Shown piece by piece: positions 30,607 through 39,860 of a stretch of 64,000 nucleotides of DNA. The translations under genes were made by a program, and so were the position numbers. This stretch comes from Tautonia sociabilis. Lineage in GTDB: Bacteria > Planctomycetota > Planctomycetia > Isosphaerales > Isosphaeraceae. Below the pieces are notes generated by a model. The model had not been told where the DNA came from, made no database searches, and worked only from the letters and a program-made list of their open reading frames with translations. How positions within the stretch are numbered: the stretch's first letter is position 1; every line of letters starts with the position of its first letter. Location: positions 1-64,000 of the forward strand of contig NZ_RYZH01000039.1 in NCBI RefSeq assembly GCF_003977685.1. Reading direction: 5' to 3'.

Positions 30607-31893
30607 CTATCCTCCCCGGTCTTCGGCGCCGAAGAGGGCGCCGATGGGGGCCGAGCCGGGGGTGACCGCGACGAATCCCCGGATCAGGACGAGCATCGGC
30701 AGGGCCGAGACGAACCCGAGCGGCCCCCAGAGGAAGCCGAAGAACAGCACGCCGATGAGCACGGCGAGCGGGTCGATGGAGATCGCCTCGCCATAGAGCA
30801 AGGGGAGGATGACATAGCTCTCCAGCGTCTGGAGCAGGAGGTAGACGCCCAGCATCACCATCGGGGGCCAGAGGGCCTGGCTGGCGACCGCCGCCACGAC
30901 GACCAGCATCGCGCCGGCGACCACGGCGCCGAAGTACGGGATGAGCACCAGCAGGCCGGTCATCAGTCCCCAGAGCGGCCACTGCGGCAGGCCGATCGCC
31001 CAGCTCACCAGCGCGATCGTCACCGAGTAGCCAAGCGCGACCGACAGGACGCAGGCGACCCAGCGCTCGATGTTCTTGCCCATCTGTTCCAGATCCTCAT
31101 CCTCCAGCCGCATTCCCAGGGCCTCGCCGGCCCGGACGATCCGGTCGGCCCAGGTGGCCCGGGTCAGGAGGATGTAGAGGATCAGGAAGAGGACGACGAC
31201 GATCTGGCCGAGGATCCCGAGCACGCCGCCGACTCCCCGGAGCGCCCACTGGCCGATCGAGCCGGCGTTCTCCCGGAGCTGCCTGGTCCAGTCCTCCTGC
31301 GAGCCGAAGGCCGGAGCGCCGCCGCCGCCGACGGGCGAGGATGAGGACGAGGACGAGGCCGAGGAGGAACGAGGGGGGGACCCCGGCTCGGGGCCGTCGG
31401 ATCGCTCGGGATCGCCGTCCGGGTTGGATCGGGAGGCGAGGTCGGGGGTAGTCGAGCCCTTGGCTCCCGGCGTCGCCGAGGCCTCTCCCTTCAGCAGCCG
31501 GACGACCCGGGAGCCTTCGAGCGGCTCGGCGACCTGGGAGGCGATCTGGCGGAACCGGTCGAGGTAGCGGTCGGAGTCCCGAACGACCCGGCCGGCCTGG
31601 GCGATCACCAGCCCGGCGGTCGAGAGCAGCACCAGGGCGACCAGCATCGTGCAGAGGATGCTGGAGACTCCCCGGCCGAGCCCGGCCCGCTCGATCGCCC
31701 GGGCGACGGGGCGCAGGGCGATCGCGAGCACCAGGGCGAGGATGATCGGCACGATCAGCCGGGTCATCCTCGTGCTGGCGCCGAGCACGAGCACGGTGGC
31801 GATGACGACCAGCGCCACCGTCCTCGTCCAGGAATCGCGGTCGGGGTGGGCCGGCCGAGGCCTCGGCGGGGCGTCGTCGTCGGCTCGGGCCAT
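30607..31893 (-). CDS. AI-2E family transporter (PerM-like)
   Basis: 428 residues. About eight membrane helices: two near 27-66, one at 84-104, a soluble loop (~105-220) with a Ser/Pro-rich stretch including a serine run (SSSASSSSSS), then five helices from ~225 to ~415. The C-terminal half has the family pattern (LPQWPLWGLMTGLLVLIPYFG, PLLYGEAISIDPLAVLIGVL, GPLGFVSALPML). These proteins export or exchange small molecules or ions; autoinducer-2 transport should not be assumed. Convergent with the pseudokinase gene, 51 bp apart. Confidence 0.85.
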   Translation of the reverse strand: MARADDDAPPRPRPAHPDRDSWTRTVALVVIATVLVLGASTRMTRLIVPIILALVLAIALRPVARAIERAGLGRGVSSILCTMLVALVLLSTAGLVIAQAGRVVRDSDRYLDRFRQIASQVAEPLEGSRVVRLLKGEASATPGAKGSTTPDLASRSNPDGDPERSDGPEPGSPPRSSSASSSSSSSPVGGGGAPAFGSQEDWTRQLRENAGSIGQWALRGVGGVLGILGQIVVVLFLILYILLTRATWADRIVRAGEALGMRLEDEDLEQMGKNIERWVACVLSVALGYSVTIALVSWAIGLPQWPLWGLMTGLLVLIPYFGAVVAGAMLVVVAAVASQALWPPMVMLGVYLLLQTLESYVILPLLYGEAISIDPLAVLIGVLFFGFLWGPLGFVSALPMLVLIRGFVAVTPGSAPIGALFGAEDRGG

Positions 31894-32000
31894 GAGGCTC
31901 GCCTCCCTCGGGTCGCGGTGCGATTCGGGTCGGGTCGATCCGGTGGGGGATCGACCCGACCTCGATGCAATCGCGGTGCCGGGGAGGGGGAGCGATCCGA

Positions 32001-33665
32001 TCAGAGCTGGAGCCAGCTCGGCTGCTCGCCGTGGGAGGGCAGGCGGATGAGGCTGACGCTGAGGATGTCGGGGTGGGCGGAGACGGCCTTCAGGGCGTCC
32101 TCGTCGGGGATGCTGTCAAGGTTGACCACGCCGATGGCCTCGCCGCCGGGGGCTTCCCGGCCGACGTTCATCTGGGCGATGTTCACGCCTCGGCGGCCCA
32201 GCTCGGTGCCGAGGGCGCCAATCAGGCCGGGGCGGTCGTTGTGGGTGAAGACCAGCAGCGTGCCGTCCAGGTGGGCGTCGAGCCGGTACGGCCCGAGGCG
32301 GACGAGCCGGAGGAACTCGCGGCCGAAGGTGGTGCCGGCGGCGATGTAGGCCTTGCGGTCGGTCTCGACCTCGGCCTGGATCATCGAGGAGAAGTCGCCG
32401 GGGTCGGTGGACTTCTCCTCGGTGAGGGTGATGCCGCGTTCCTTGAGGCGGGCCTCGGCGTTGACGAGGTTGACCTGGCCCTGCAGCGCGGTCTCCATCC
32501 AGCCGGCGGCGAAGGCGGCGGTGATGAGCCGGGTGTTCTTGCCGGCGACCTCTCCCCGGTAGCGGAGGGTGGCCGACTTGATGATCCCGCGATCCATCTG
32601 GGCGTGGAGCATGCCCAGGCGTCGGGCCAGGTCGAGGTACTGGCGCAGGTCGTCCAGCTCGGCCCGGTTGAGCGTGGGCATGTTGACGGCGAAGCGGACC
32701 TGGCCTCGGGCGAGGAAGTCGACGAGCAGGCGGGCGGCTTCCTCGGCGACGGCGACCTGGGCCTCCTCGGTCGAAGCGCCGAGGTGGGGGGTGACGATCA
32801 CCTTCGGGTGGTTGACCAGCGGGTGATCCGCCGGAGGAGGCTCGGGCTCGAAGACGTCGATGGCGGCGCCGGCGACGTGGCCGGAGTCGATCGCCTCCCG
32901 CAGCGCGGCCGGGTCGATCAGGCCTCCTCGGGCGCAGTTGATGATGCGGACGCCGGGCCGCATCTGAGCGAGGGTCTCGGCGCTGATGAGGTTCTTGGTG
33001 TCCTCGGTCAGCGGGGTGTGCAGGGTGATGTAGTCGCACTGGCCCCAGAGCTGGTGCAGGTGGGGGACGCTCTCGATTCCCAGCTCGGTGGCGCGTTCGG
33101 CGGAGAGGAAGGGGTCGAAGCCGATGACCCTCATCTCGAAGCCGAGGGCCCGGCGGGCGACGGCCTGGCCGACGCGCCCCATGCCGACGATCCCCAGGGT
33201 CTTCCCCTCGAGCTGCCGGCCGGTGAGCGTGTTGCGGTCCCAGCGGCCGGCCTTCAGGCTGGCGTCGGCCTGGGGCACGTTGCGGGCCAGCGCGAGCATC
33301 AGGGCCATCGTGTGCTCGGCCGTGGAGACGGTGTTCCCTCCCGGCGTGTTCATCACGACGATGCCGTTGGCCGTGGCGGCGGGCACGTCGATGTTGTCCA
33401 CGCCGACGCCGGCCCGGGCGATGGCTCGGAGACGGGTCTGGCCCTGGAGAACCTCGGCCGTCACCTGGGTGCCCGAGCGGACGATCAGCGCGTCGGACTC
33501 GGCCAGCGCGGCTCTGAGGCCCGGCACGTCCTTGGCCAGGTCGGTGCGGACGATCACCTCGAAGTCGGGCTCGGCCTTCAGCAGGGCGAGGCCCTCCTCG
33601 GACACCTTGTCGGTCACCAGCACGCGGTGGGGCACGTCACTCGGGCTCCGGTCGGGGGGGGGCAT
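32001..33665 (-). CDS. serA: D-3-phosphoglycerate dehydrogenase, long form with ACT domain
   Basis: 554 residues. Substrate/NAD domains at ~12-330: NAD motif GMGRVGQAVARR, catalytic region RGGLIDPAALREA, the Glu in the DVFEPEPP segment and the His in HLGASTEEAQ. Then an intervening domain (~335-465) and a C-terminal ACT domain (~480-554) with FTHNDRPGLIGALGTELG and the conserved INIAQMNVGR pattern (here VNIAQMNVGREA). Oxidises 3-phosphoglycerate in serine synthesis; the ACT domain suggests serine feedback. 123 bp downstream of a class V aminotransferase gene on the same strand, a natural partner for the next step. Confidence 0.95.
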   Translation of the reverse strand: MPPPDRSPSDVPHRVLVTDKVSEEGLALLKAEPDFEVIVRTDLAKDVPGLRAALAESDALIVRSGTQVTAEVLQGQTRLRAIARAGVGVDNIDVPAATANGIVVMNTPGGNTVSTAEHTMALMLALARNVPQADASLKAGRWDRNTLTGRQLEGKTLGIVGMGRVGQAVARRALGFEMRVIGFDPFLSAERATELGIESVPHLHQLWGQCDYITLHTPLTEDTKNLISAETLAQMRPGVRIINCARGGLIDPAALREAIDSGHVAGAAIDVFEPEPPPADHPLVNHPKVIVTPHLGASTEEAQVAVAEEAARLLVDFLARGQVRFAVNMPTLNRAELDDLRQYLDLARRLGMLHAQMDRGIIKSATLRYRGEVAGKNTRLITAAFAAGWMETALQGQVNLVNAEARLKERGITLTEEKSTDPGDFSSMIQAEVETDRKAYIAAGTTFGREFLRLVRLGPYRLDAHLDGTLLVFTHNDRPGLIGALGTELGRRGVNIAQMNVGREAPGGEAIGVVNLDSIPDEDALKAVSAHPDILSVSLIRLPSHGEQPSWLQL

Positions 33666-33788
33666 GCGATCGCGGGGGGATGAACCGGCGGCCGTCGGTC
33701 GGGGCGGCCGCCCCTTGGGGGAAATTCGGGGAGCGGCCTGGACCCCGTCGCGTCGGACGGGGCGGGCCGCTCGGGATCAGGCGGTTGA

Positions 33789-34946
33789 TCAGGCCGCGCC
33801 GACCGGGCTGCCCTGCCCGATCAGCACGCGCTGGGCGGCCGAGACGCCCGCCCCCGGCTCGAACTCGTGGCCCAGCTCGGCGAGCACCATCTCCAACGCG
33901 GCCAGGGCGCCGACCACGTCGACCTCGTCGTTGTAGCCCATGTGGCCGATCCGGCAGATCTTGCCCTTGAGCTTGTCTTGCCCGCCCACGATGGAGAGGC
34001 CGAAGCGGTCGTCGAGCTTCTTGCGGATGTCGGTGTCCTTCAGTCCCTGGGGGACGACGAAGGCGGTCAGGCCCTCGGCCGGCCGGGCGCTGAAGAGCTC
34101 CAGGCCCAGGGCCTTGACGCCGGCCTGGCAGGCGTCGCTCATCGTCTTGTGGCGGGCCCAGACGTTCTCGATCCCCTCGGCCTTGATCCGCTCGAGCGAC
34201 TTGACCAGGCCGAAGATTAGGGTGTGGGCGGGGGTGTAGGGGGTATCCCACTCGGCCAGCTTCTTGCGGGCGGCCTTCAGGCTGAAGTAGAAGGCCTTCG
34301 GCTCGAAGGAGTCGATGACCGCCCAGGCCTTCGGGCTGACGGCGACGAAGGCCAGGCCCGGGGGCAGCATCAGGGCCTTCTGGGAGCCGACGGCCAGCAG
34401 GTCGATCTTCCAGTCATCGGTCCGGCACTCCATGGCCCCGACGCCGGAGATGCCGTCGACGGCGAACAGGGCGGCAGTCTCGGCGACGACCTTGCCGATG
34501 GCCTCGATCGGGTGCCCGGTGCCGGTGGAGGTCTCACTCAGGGTGCCGCAGACGACGGCGATGTCGTCGCGGCCCGTCAGCGCCTCGGCGACGCGGGCCG
34601 GGTCGACCGGCTGGCCCCATTCGACGTCGATCGTCTCGAACGGGATGCCGTGGGCCTGGCAAATCTTGGCCCAGCGGAGGCCGAACCAGCCGGCGTTGAG
34701 CACCAGCGCCTTCTTCCCGGGGGGAACGGCGTGGATGACGGCGGCCTCCATGGCCCCGGTGCCGGTGGCGGCGAGGATCGCCACGTCGTTGGCCGTCTTC
34801 AGGACCTCTCGGAGCCCCTCGATGGCCTCCTTGATCGCCTGCTTGGTGCGCGGATCGCGCGAGTGGATGACCGGCCTGGCCATCTCCAGCAGGACTTCCT
34901 CCGGGACCGGGGCGGGACCGGGGGCCATGAGACGCGGCTTGCGCAT
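33789..34946 (-). CDS. Class V aminotransferase (serine-pyruvate/alanine-glyoxylate type)
   Basis: 385 residues from ATG 34946, with AAGGA ~10 bases upstream. PLP lysine Lys190 in AVGSQKALMLPPG; SGVGAMECRTDDWKIDLL precedes it as in the AGXT/PucG group, and Asp164 (VDGISG) fits the PLP-nitrogen ligand. C-terminal QDKLKGKICRIGHMGYNDEVD is typical. By sequence it is a small-aminotransferase family member; next to serA it probably supplies phosphoserine from phosphohydroxypyruvate, replacing SerC, as proposed for similar enzymes in archaea and other bacteria. Photorespiratory-type serine-glyoxylate activity is the alternative. Possible -10 TAAACT about 50 bases upstream on the minus strand (near 35003). 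Confidence 0.88.
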   Translation of the reverse strand: MRKPRLMAPGPAPVPEEVLLEMARPVIHSRDPRTKQAIKEAIEGLREVLKTANDVAILAATGTGAMEAAVIHAVPPGKKALVLNAGWFGLRWAKICQAHGIPFETIDVEWGQPVDPARVAEALTGRDDIAVVCGTLSETSTGTGHPIEAIGKVVAETAALFAVDGISGVGAMECRTDDWKIDLLAVGSQKALMLPPGLAFVAVSPKAWAVIDSFEPKAFYFSLKAARKKLAEWDTPYTPAHTLIFGLVKSLERIKAEGIENVWARHKTMSDACQAGVKALGLELFSARPAEGLTAFVVPQGLKDTDIRKKLDDRFGLSIVGGQDKLKGKICRIGHMGYNDEVDVVGALAALEMVLAELGHEFEPGAGVSAAQRVLIGQGSPVGAA

Positions 34947-35133
34947 CGGTCGGGATCCTTAAAGTTCAATGCCCTGGGAGCAATGGGGGCGGGAACGGAT
35001 CAGTTTACCCGATCGGACCCGGTCCCGTGGAGTGGTGTTCGCGGGATCCGGCGCCCCGGCCCCTGGGATCGGGGAGGATCGCCGCGGAGGAGGAGCAGCG
35101 GAACCGATCGGCTCGGGGTTCTCGGGGGCCCGG

Positions 35134-35535
35134 TCAGCCGGAGCCGTAGATGGCCGAGGGGTCGAAGACGGGGGCGCCGGTCGCCTCGAGCTGGCCGTCG
35201 GGGGCGACTCGGCGGAAGAAGCAGGAGCGGTATCCCTCGTGGCAGGCGCCGCCGACCTGTCGGGCTCGGATCAGCAGGACGTCGCCGTCGCAGTCGACCC
35301 GGATCTCCTCGACGTGCTGGACGTGGCCCGAGGTACCCCCCTTGTGCCAGCTCGACCGTCGGGATCGGGAGTAGAAGTGGGTCTGGCCCGTCTCCAGGGT
35401 GCGGAGGACGGCGTCGCGGTCCATCCAGGCCATCATCAGCACGTCGCCGGCCTCGGCGTCCTGGACGATGGCGGGGATCAACCCGTCGGGGGTCCACTTC
35501 AGGGCGTTGAGAAAGGCGGGTTCGGGGGCGGTCAC
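35134..35535 (-). CDS. hisI: Phosphoribosyl-AMP cyclohydrolase
   Basis: 133 residues from GTG 35535; the GTG overlaps the TGA of the upstream TPR gene (GTGA), indicating coupling. Motifs: LIPAIVQDAEAGDVLMMAWM, TGQTHFYSRSR, WHKGGTSGH, the metal-binding VDCDGDVLL and zinc cysteines in GGACHEGYRSCFFR. Opens the purine ring of PR-AMP in histidine synthesis. Monofunctional, without the HisE domain. Its coupling to a TPR protein of unrelated function is unusual; no other his gene is in the window. Confidence 0.93.
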   Translation of the reverse strand: MTAPEPAFLNALKWTPDGLIPAIVQDAEAGDVLMMAWMDRDAVLRTLETGQTHFYSRSRRSSWHKGGTSGHVQHVEEIRVDCDGDVLLIRARQVGGACHEGYRSCFFRRVAPDGQLEATGAPVFDPSAIYGSG

Positions 35536-36806
35536 GTCGGATCCTCGCGGCGGGGCTGGAGGGGGAGGTCGACGCTGGGGGGAGGGGCGTCGAGGGGGTC
35601 GAGGCCGAAGAGGCGGCGGAGGCGGTCGAAGTCGTAGCCGAGGTAGAGGTCGGCCGACCTCGGGCGGCGGGCGAGCTGCTCTCGGACGAGGATCACCCCG
35701 GAGAGCTTGGCCCGGGCGACCGCGTCCCCCTCGGCGGCCAGTTGGCCGGCCTCTCGGGGGGAGCGGCGAGGGGGGCCGTCGTCGTCTCCAGGGCGGGCGC
35801 CGAGCCCGAGGCGGGGGACTCGGGCCCAGCGCTCCTCGAAGTAAGCGGCGATGGCGGCGGCCTGGAGCCGCTTCCGGTCCTCGGGGGGGAGTCCTTCGGG
35901 GAGCCGGACGGTGGCGACGGCGGCGTCGAGCATGGCCAGGGGGAGCGGGGTGACGCGGCGGTCGAAGTCGAGGCCCCGGCCGAGGCGGCCCTCGATGGAG
36001 CGCTCCAGGCCCTCGATCGCCTCGCGGTCCAGCCCCGAGCAGCGAAGCGCCCCGGGCGAGCGGATGGCGATGGCGCGGACGATCGGCAGGTCGGCGGGGG
36101 TCAGGCCCGGGTCGGGGGGCGGCATCGGGCGGTCGAGCCACTCGACGACCCGGGCGCCGGGGGCCATGGGGGCCTGGGTCAAGGGGTCGATCGGCACGGG
36201 AATCTCCCGGACGGCGCCGAGGGCGGCGTCGGCCTCGAACGGAGGCGGGGAGGACTCGGGCCAGGGCAGCTCGAACGAGTAGCTCAGGTCGTCGGCGCGG
36301 TGCTCGGCGCCGGCGCCGTGGCGGAGGATCTCGGCGAGGGCCCAGGCCTCGGCGGCGAGGTCGGGTTGCGCAGCGGCGGTGAGGTGGACGTAGTAGTCGA
36401 GGGCGTCGATCGCCTCGTCGTTCCGGCCGGTCCAGGCGAGGCAGAGGGCGCGGTTGTACCAGCAGGGGGCGTCGGTGGGGTCGTCTTCGGCGAGCTGCTC
36501 GAAGGCGGCCGAGGCGGCGGCGATGGCGGAGAGGTCCCGCCCTCGGAAGGCGTCGTCCCAGCGGGCCCGGGCCTCGTCGTCGGCCGGGTTGAGGAGGCGT
36601 CGGGGCTTGCGGGCGGCCTCGGGCAGCTCGTCGGCGGTCTCCAGCCGGTCGAGGGCCTCGGTCGCCGCTGGGTCGCCGGGCTTGAGCCGGAGGGCCTGCT
36701 GCCAGCTCGCCCAGGCCGCCAGGGGGCGTTGGAGCTGCACGTGACGCCAGCCCTCGTGGACGAGGGCCAGGGCGAGCTCGGCGGAGGAGGAGGGGTCGGG
36801 GGGCAT
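35532..36806 (-). CDS. TPR-containing protein of unknown function (paralogue of 37197-39449)
   Basis: 424 residues. N-terminal TPR-like helices (ELALALVHEGWRHVQLQRPL, WASWQQALRLKPGDPAATEA, PCWYNRALCLAWTGRNDEAI). The middle and C-terminal parts carry a domain with VEWLDRPMPPPDPGLTPADLP, then SADLYLGYDFDRLRRLFGL. The same block order (LDRPRP...PGLSPADMPRV, then FDYGPSRLDIELDALRAELG) is found in the SEC-C protein two genes upstream, so the two are paralogues. No signal peptide, hence cytoplasmic. Overlaps hisI by four bases. Confidence 0.7.
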   Translation of the reverse strand: MPPDPSSSAELALALVHEGWRHVQLQRPLAAWASWQQALRLKPGDPAATEALDRLETADELPEAARKPRRLLNPADDEARARWDDAFRGRDLSAIAAASAAFEQLAEDDPTDAPCWYNRALCLAWTGRNDEAIDALDYYVHLTAAAQPDLAAEAWALAEILRHGAGAEHRADDLSYSFELPWPESSPPPFEADAALGAVREIPVPIDPLTQAPMAPGARVVEWLDRPMPPPDPGLTPADLPIVRAIAIRSPGALRCSGLDREAIEGLERSIEGRLGRGLDFDRRVTPLPLAMLDAAVATVRLPEGLPPEDRKRLQAAAIAAYFEERWARVPRLGLGARPGDDDGPPRRSPREAGQLAAEGDAVARAKLSGVILVREQLARRPRSADLYLGYDFDRLRRLFGLDPLDAPPPSVDLPLQPRREDPT

Positions 36807-37196
36807 CGGGAGCCTCGCTCGAGGAGGGGGCGGGAGGCCTTCCTCACGCTGGGAACCGGGGCGGGAGGGGGATCGGCCCGATCGCCGGGGTCGGGCCCTC
36901 CTCCCGGGGCGGGGTCGGCCGAGGGGCCGCCGAGGACGGCGGCGCGATCCTCCGTCTTGGAGGGACAGGAGGAGGAGGCCGATCCGGGGCTCGAACCCGG
37001 AGAACCGGAGAAGACGCCCCGTCCCCCTGGCAGGCCCGCCGAGGAGGCGGCCGGAGGGAGCGCCGAGGGGGGCCGCCCTCGCCGGCCGGGTTCCGGCCGG
37101 CCGGGGGCCGCCGGACGGCGGGGCCCCAAACCGGGAGATCGAGGGACCGAAACGGGTTCCCGCTGGCCATCGCGTCGTCCCCCGGTCGGCGGACGG
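36807..37196. other. 390-bp gap between the two TPR paralogues
   Basis: Very GC-rich, with runs of G and C and Pro/Gly/Arg-coding low-complexity frames on both strands. No homologous-looking protein, hairpin terminator or promoter was recognised. It may be a leader for the shorter TPR gene. Confidence 0.3.
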
Positions 37197-39449
37197 TCAC
37201 TGTCCGGGCAGGATGATCTTCCGTTCGCCCCCCTGCTCCGAACCGCCGGCGGGGGCGCCGGGGGTCCAGACGCCGGCTCCCGACGAGCCGCCGGCGGAGG
37301 CGCCGGGGGTCCAGATGGAGGGACGCGAGGCGGAGACGCCGAGCTCTCCGGCGGCGGTGGTGATGCGGGGGCCGTACCGGGAGAGGACGGCCATCAGGGG
37401 GCGGCTGTCGAGCATGGCCTGGTCGGGCCGCTCGGGGTGCGGGACCATCCGCATCAGGCCCATGTCGAGCAGGTTGGTCATGACGGTCTGGCTGGCGGAG
37501 CGGTCCTCTCGGTAGCGCTCCAGCACGACGGCCAGCTCGGGGACCCACTGCTCGGGCTCCTCGGAGCGGGCCCGGATGCGGAGGGCCAGGAAGTCCCAGC
37601 GGGGGGCGTTGGCGTTGCGGTGGGAGGCCGGTTCGTCTCGGCGGCCGCGCTCGACCCACTCGAGAGCCTCGGCGGTGTTGCCGGCGCTGGCGGAGAGGTT
37701 GGCGAGGTCGCCGAAGACGGTGTAGCGTTCGGCGGCGGAGCGTCCCTCGAGGAAGTTCGGCCGGCTGGACAGGGCGATGGCCGATCGCCGGAGGGCCAGG
37801 TGCTGGCCGGTGCCCCGGCTGCGCACGTAGAGGGCCCAGAGGCGCTCGTCGTCCAGGTGCTCGGCGGGGATGCGGGGGAGCCGGGCGAGGTGCTCGGCCT
37901 CGATGTCGACCGAGACGGGGTCGGGGGTCGGCTCCGGGGGGATGCCCAGCTCGGCTCGGAGGGCGTCGAGCTCGATGTCGAGCCGGGAGGGGCCGTAGTC
38001 AAACTGGCAGAAGGCGGCGCGGAGGGGGATCTCGGCGTCGCCGTCTCGGATGGCCTGGCGGGGGGAGCGGCCGCCGAGGGCGGTCAGGGGCTGCTCGGGC
38101 CAGACCTCCCTGATGACCCGGATCTGCTCCTCTCGGCGGATGCGGCGGGTTTCCTCGGGATCCTGGCCCTCGGGGAGGATCCACTCGGTCCGCAGGGCGA
38201 GCGAGACGCGGGGGACCTTCTCCAGAACGGTCGTCCTCGGGTGCGCCGGCGGGATGCCGGGGCCGGCCAGCTCGGTGAACCGCTCTCGGAGTTCGTCGAA
38301 CTGCTTGCCGACATCGAAGCCGTCGAGCAGGACGCTGTCTCGGGCGACGAGGATGCGGCCGGAGACTCGGGGCATGTCGGCGGGGGACAGGCCGGGCCGG
38401 GCGGCGGGGCGGGGGCGGTCGAGCATCGAGAAGATGTCGACCTCGGTCGCCTCGGGGTCGTCGGGGTCGAGGATCCCCTGGCCTTCGGAGACGACGGTTC
38501 GCTTCTGCTGCTCGGCGTCGCGGAGGGCGGCGAGCAGGGCGTTTCGGTCGGCGATCGGCCAGGTGAGGCGGACGTGCTCGACGAGGTCGTCGTCGCCGAT
38601 CGGCTCGATCAGCTGGCAGAGGGCTTCCAGGTCGACGGCCTCGGGCGTCGGGCCGATCGCCCTGGAGTGCCGGCGGAGGGCGGCGACGGCGGCCTCTTCG
38701 TCGCCGAGCCAGAGGCGGCAGAGGCCGAGGTTCAGGTCGGCGCCGGGGATGCCGTCGGCCGAGAGGGTCTCGAAGCCGGAGGCGGCGCGGGCCCAGAGGG
38801 CCTCGTCGGCGGCCTGGAGGGCGTCGTCGAAGCGGGAGCGGGCGTCGTCGGGGAGCCCTTCCGGAGTGGAGGCGAGGTCGTAGGGATTCTTCACCCAGGG
38901 GAGGATGCCGGGGTCGGTCATGATCGACCGGAGGGCCTGGCGGGCGATCGGGGCGTCCTCGGGCTCGTGAGCGGCGGCGACCTCGAGGTGGGCGATGGCG
39001 GCCGGGATCGCCTCGGCTCGGACGAGCATGGCGCCGACCATGCGGAAGACGGCACCGAAGATCGGGCGGTCCTCGGGCTTGACCGCCGAGAGGGCCGACT
39101 GGAGCTCGGCGGCGGCGGCGCGGGGGCCCTCGGCGATGAGGGTCAGCTCGACGCGCTGGGCGAGGGCGCCGAGGTGGTCGGGCTTGTTCTTGAGGATGGC
39201 GTCGATGGCCTCGGCGGCCTGCCGGGGCTCGTCGCGACGCTCGTGGAGGAAGGCCTTCTGCATGAGCAGCCAGAAGGCGCCCTTGGCCTTGCGGAGCCCC
39301 TCCTCGACGGCCTTGAGGGCCTGGTCGTACTGCTCGCCGCGGATGAGGCGCTCGACGCGCAAGGCCGGTTCCTCGGCCTTGTGGCAGCACCACTTATACT
39401 TTTCCAGGCTCCCGCACGGGCAGGGGGAATAGGGGTCGACCGCGGCCAT
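37197..39449 (-). CDS. SEC-C motif plus TPR protein
   Basis: 750 residues. The N-terminus is a SEC-C zinc motif, YSPCPCGSLEKYKWCCH (residues 7-23), which in SecA and other proteins binds zinc and ribosome or SecB partners. TPR-type helices follow through ~300, then a domain beginning SMLDRPRPAARPGLSPADMP that is shared with the neighbouring 424-residue protein, then more TPRs (~500-690). The C-terminus repeats SIWTPGASAGG / GVWTPGAPAGG and ends KIILPGQ. Probably a cytoplasmic adaptor; function unknown. The SEC-C sits at the N-terminus, not the C-terminus as in SecA. Confidence 0.75.
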   Translation of the reverse strand: MAAVDPYSPCPCGSLEKYKWCCHKAEEPALRVERLIRGEQYDQALKAVEEGLRKAKGAFWLLMQKAFLHERRDEPRQAAEAIDAILKNKPDHLGALAQRVELTLIAEGPRAAAAELQSALSAVKPEDRPIFGAVFRMVGAMLVRAEAIPAAIAHLEVAAAHEPEDAPIARQALRSIMTDPGILPWVKNPYDLASTPEGLPDDARSRFDDALQAADEALWARAASGFETLSADGIPGADLNLGLCRLWLGDEEAAVAALRRHSRAIGPTPEAVDLEALCQLIEPIGDDDLVEHVRLTWPIADRNALLAALRDAEQQKRTVVSEGQGILDPDDPEATEVDIFSMLDRPRPAARPGLSPADMPRVSGRILVARDSVLLDGFDVGKQFDELRERFTELAGPGIPPAHPRTTVLEKVPRVSLALRTEWILPEGQDPEETRRIRREEQIRVIREVWPEQPLTALGGRSPRQAIRDGDAEIPLRAAFCQFDYGPSRLDIELDALRAELGIPPEPTPDPVSVDIEAEHLARLPRIPAEHLDDERLWALYVRSRGTGQHLALRRSAIALSSRPNFLEGRSAAERYTVFGDLANLSASAGNTAEALEWVERGRRDEPASHRNANAPRWDFLALRIRARSEEPEQWVPELAVVLERYREDRSASQTVMTNLLDMGLMRMVPHPERPDQAMLDSRPLMAVLSRYGPRITTAAGELGVSASRPSIWTPGASAGGSSGAGVWTPGAPAGGSEQGGERKIILPGQ

Positions 39450-39860
39450 TTCCGTTCCGTGGGCTTGATTGGGAGGGGATCGGGGCGCGACGCGCCGGCC
39501 CGGCGCGGCGCGAGCTCGGGCCGGGTCATGGGGACCAGGGTAGCAGAGCCGGCGCGCCGGCGCCTACCAGACGACGCGGTGCGGCCCAGGGGACTGGCGG
39601 GCGGGGAGGGGCGCCTGGTAGGCTGGATGGTGCAGGAACGCCCCCGCCCGATTGGAGCCGTCCCCGCGAGGCTCACGGCGGCGCCGCCCGAGTGGTCCCC
39701 GGCCGAGTGACCGGCCGAGGCGACCCGCGTCTCCTCCCCGGACCCCATCCTTCGCCGACCCGAGCCGGGGCGGCCCGACTCGCCGCCGAATCGACCGGAC
39801 GGACCGGATCGGACCGACCCGGCCCAACGCGGCCCCGATGACCGCGGGGGATCGATCGCC
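39450..39860. other. 411-bp divergent region upstream of tatC
   Basis: Contains a 9-bp inverted repeat GCCTACCAG (39562-39570) / CTGGTAGGC (39614-39622) with a 43-base spacer, and an adjoining run of GGCGCG/CGCGCC palindromes (39550-39563). No ORF with typical codon use. The dyad could be an operator for tatC or the divergent TPR gene. Confidence 0.4.

Noticed and set aside
35742..39710. Plus-strand open frame of 1322 codons
   Set aside because: It lies antisense to the two TPR genes; its Gly/Val/Glu-rich, domain-free translation is the mirror of GC-rich minus-strand codons.
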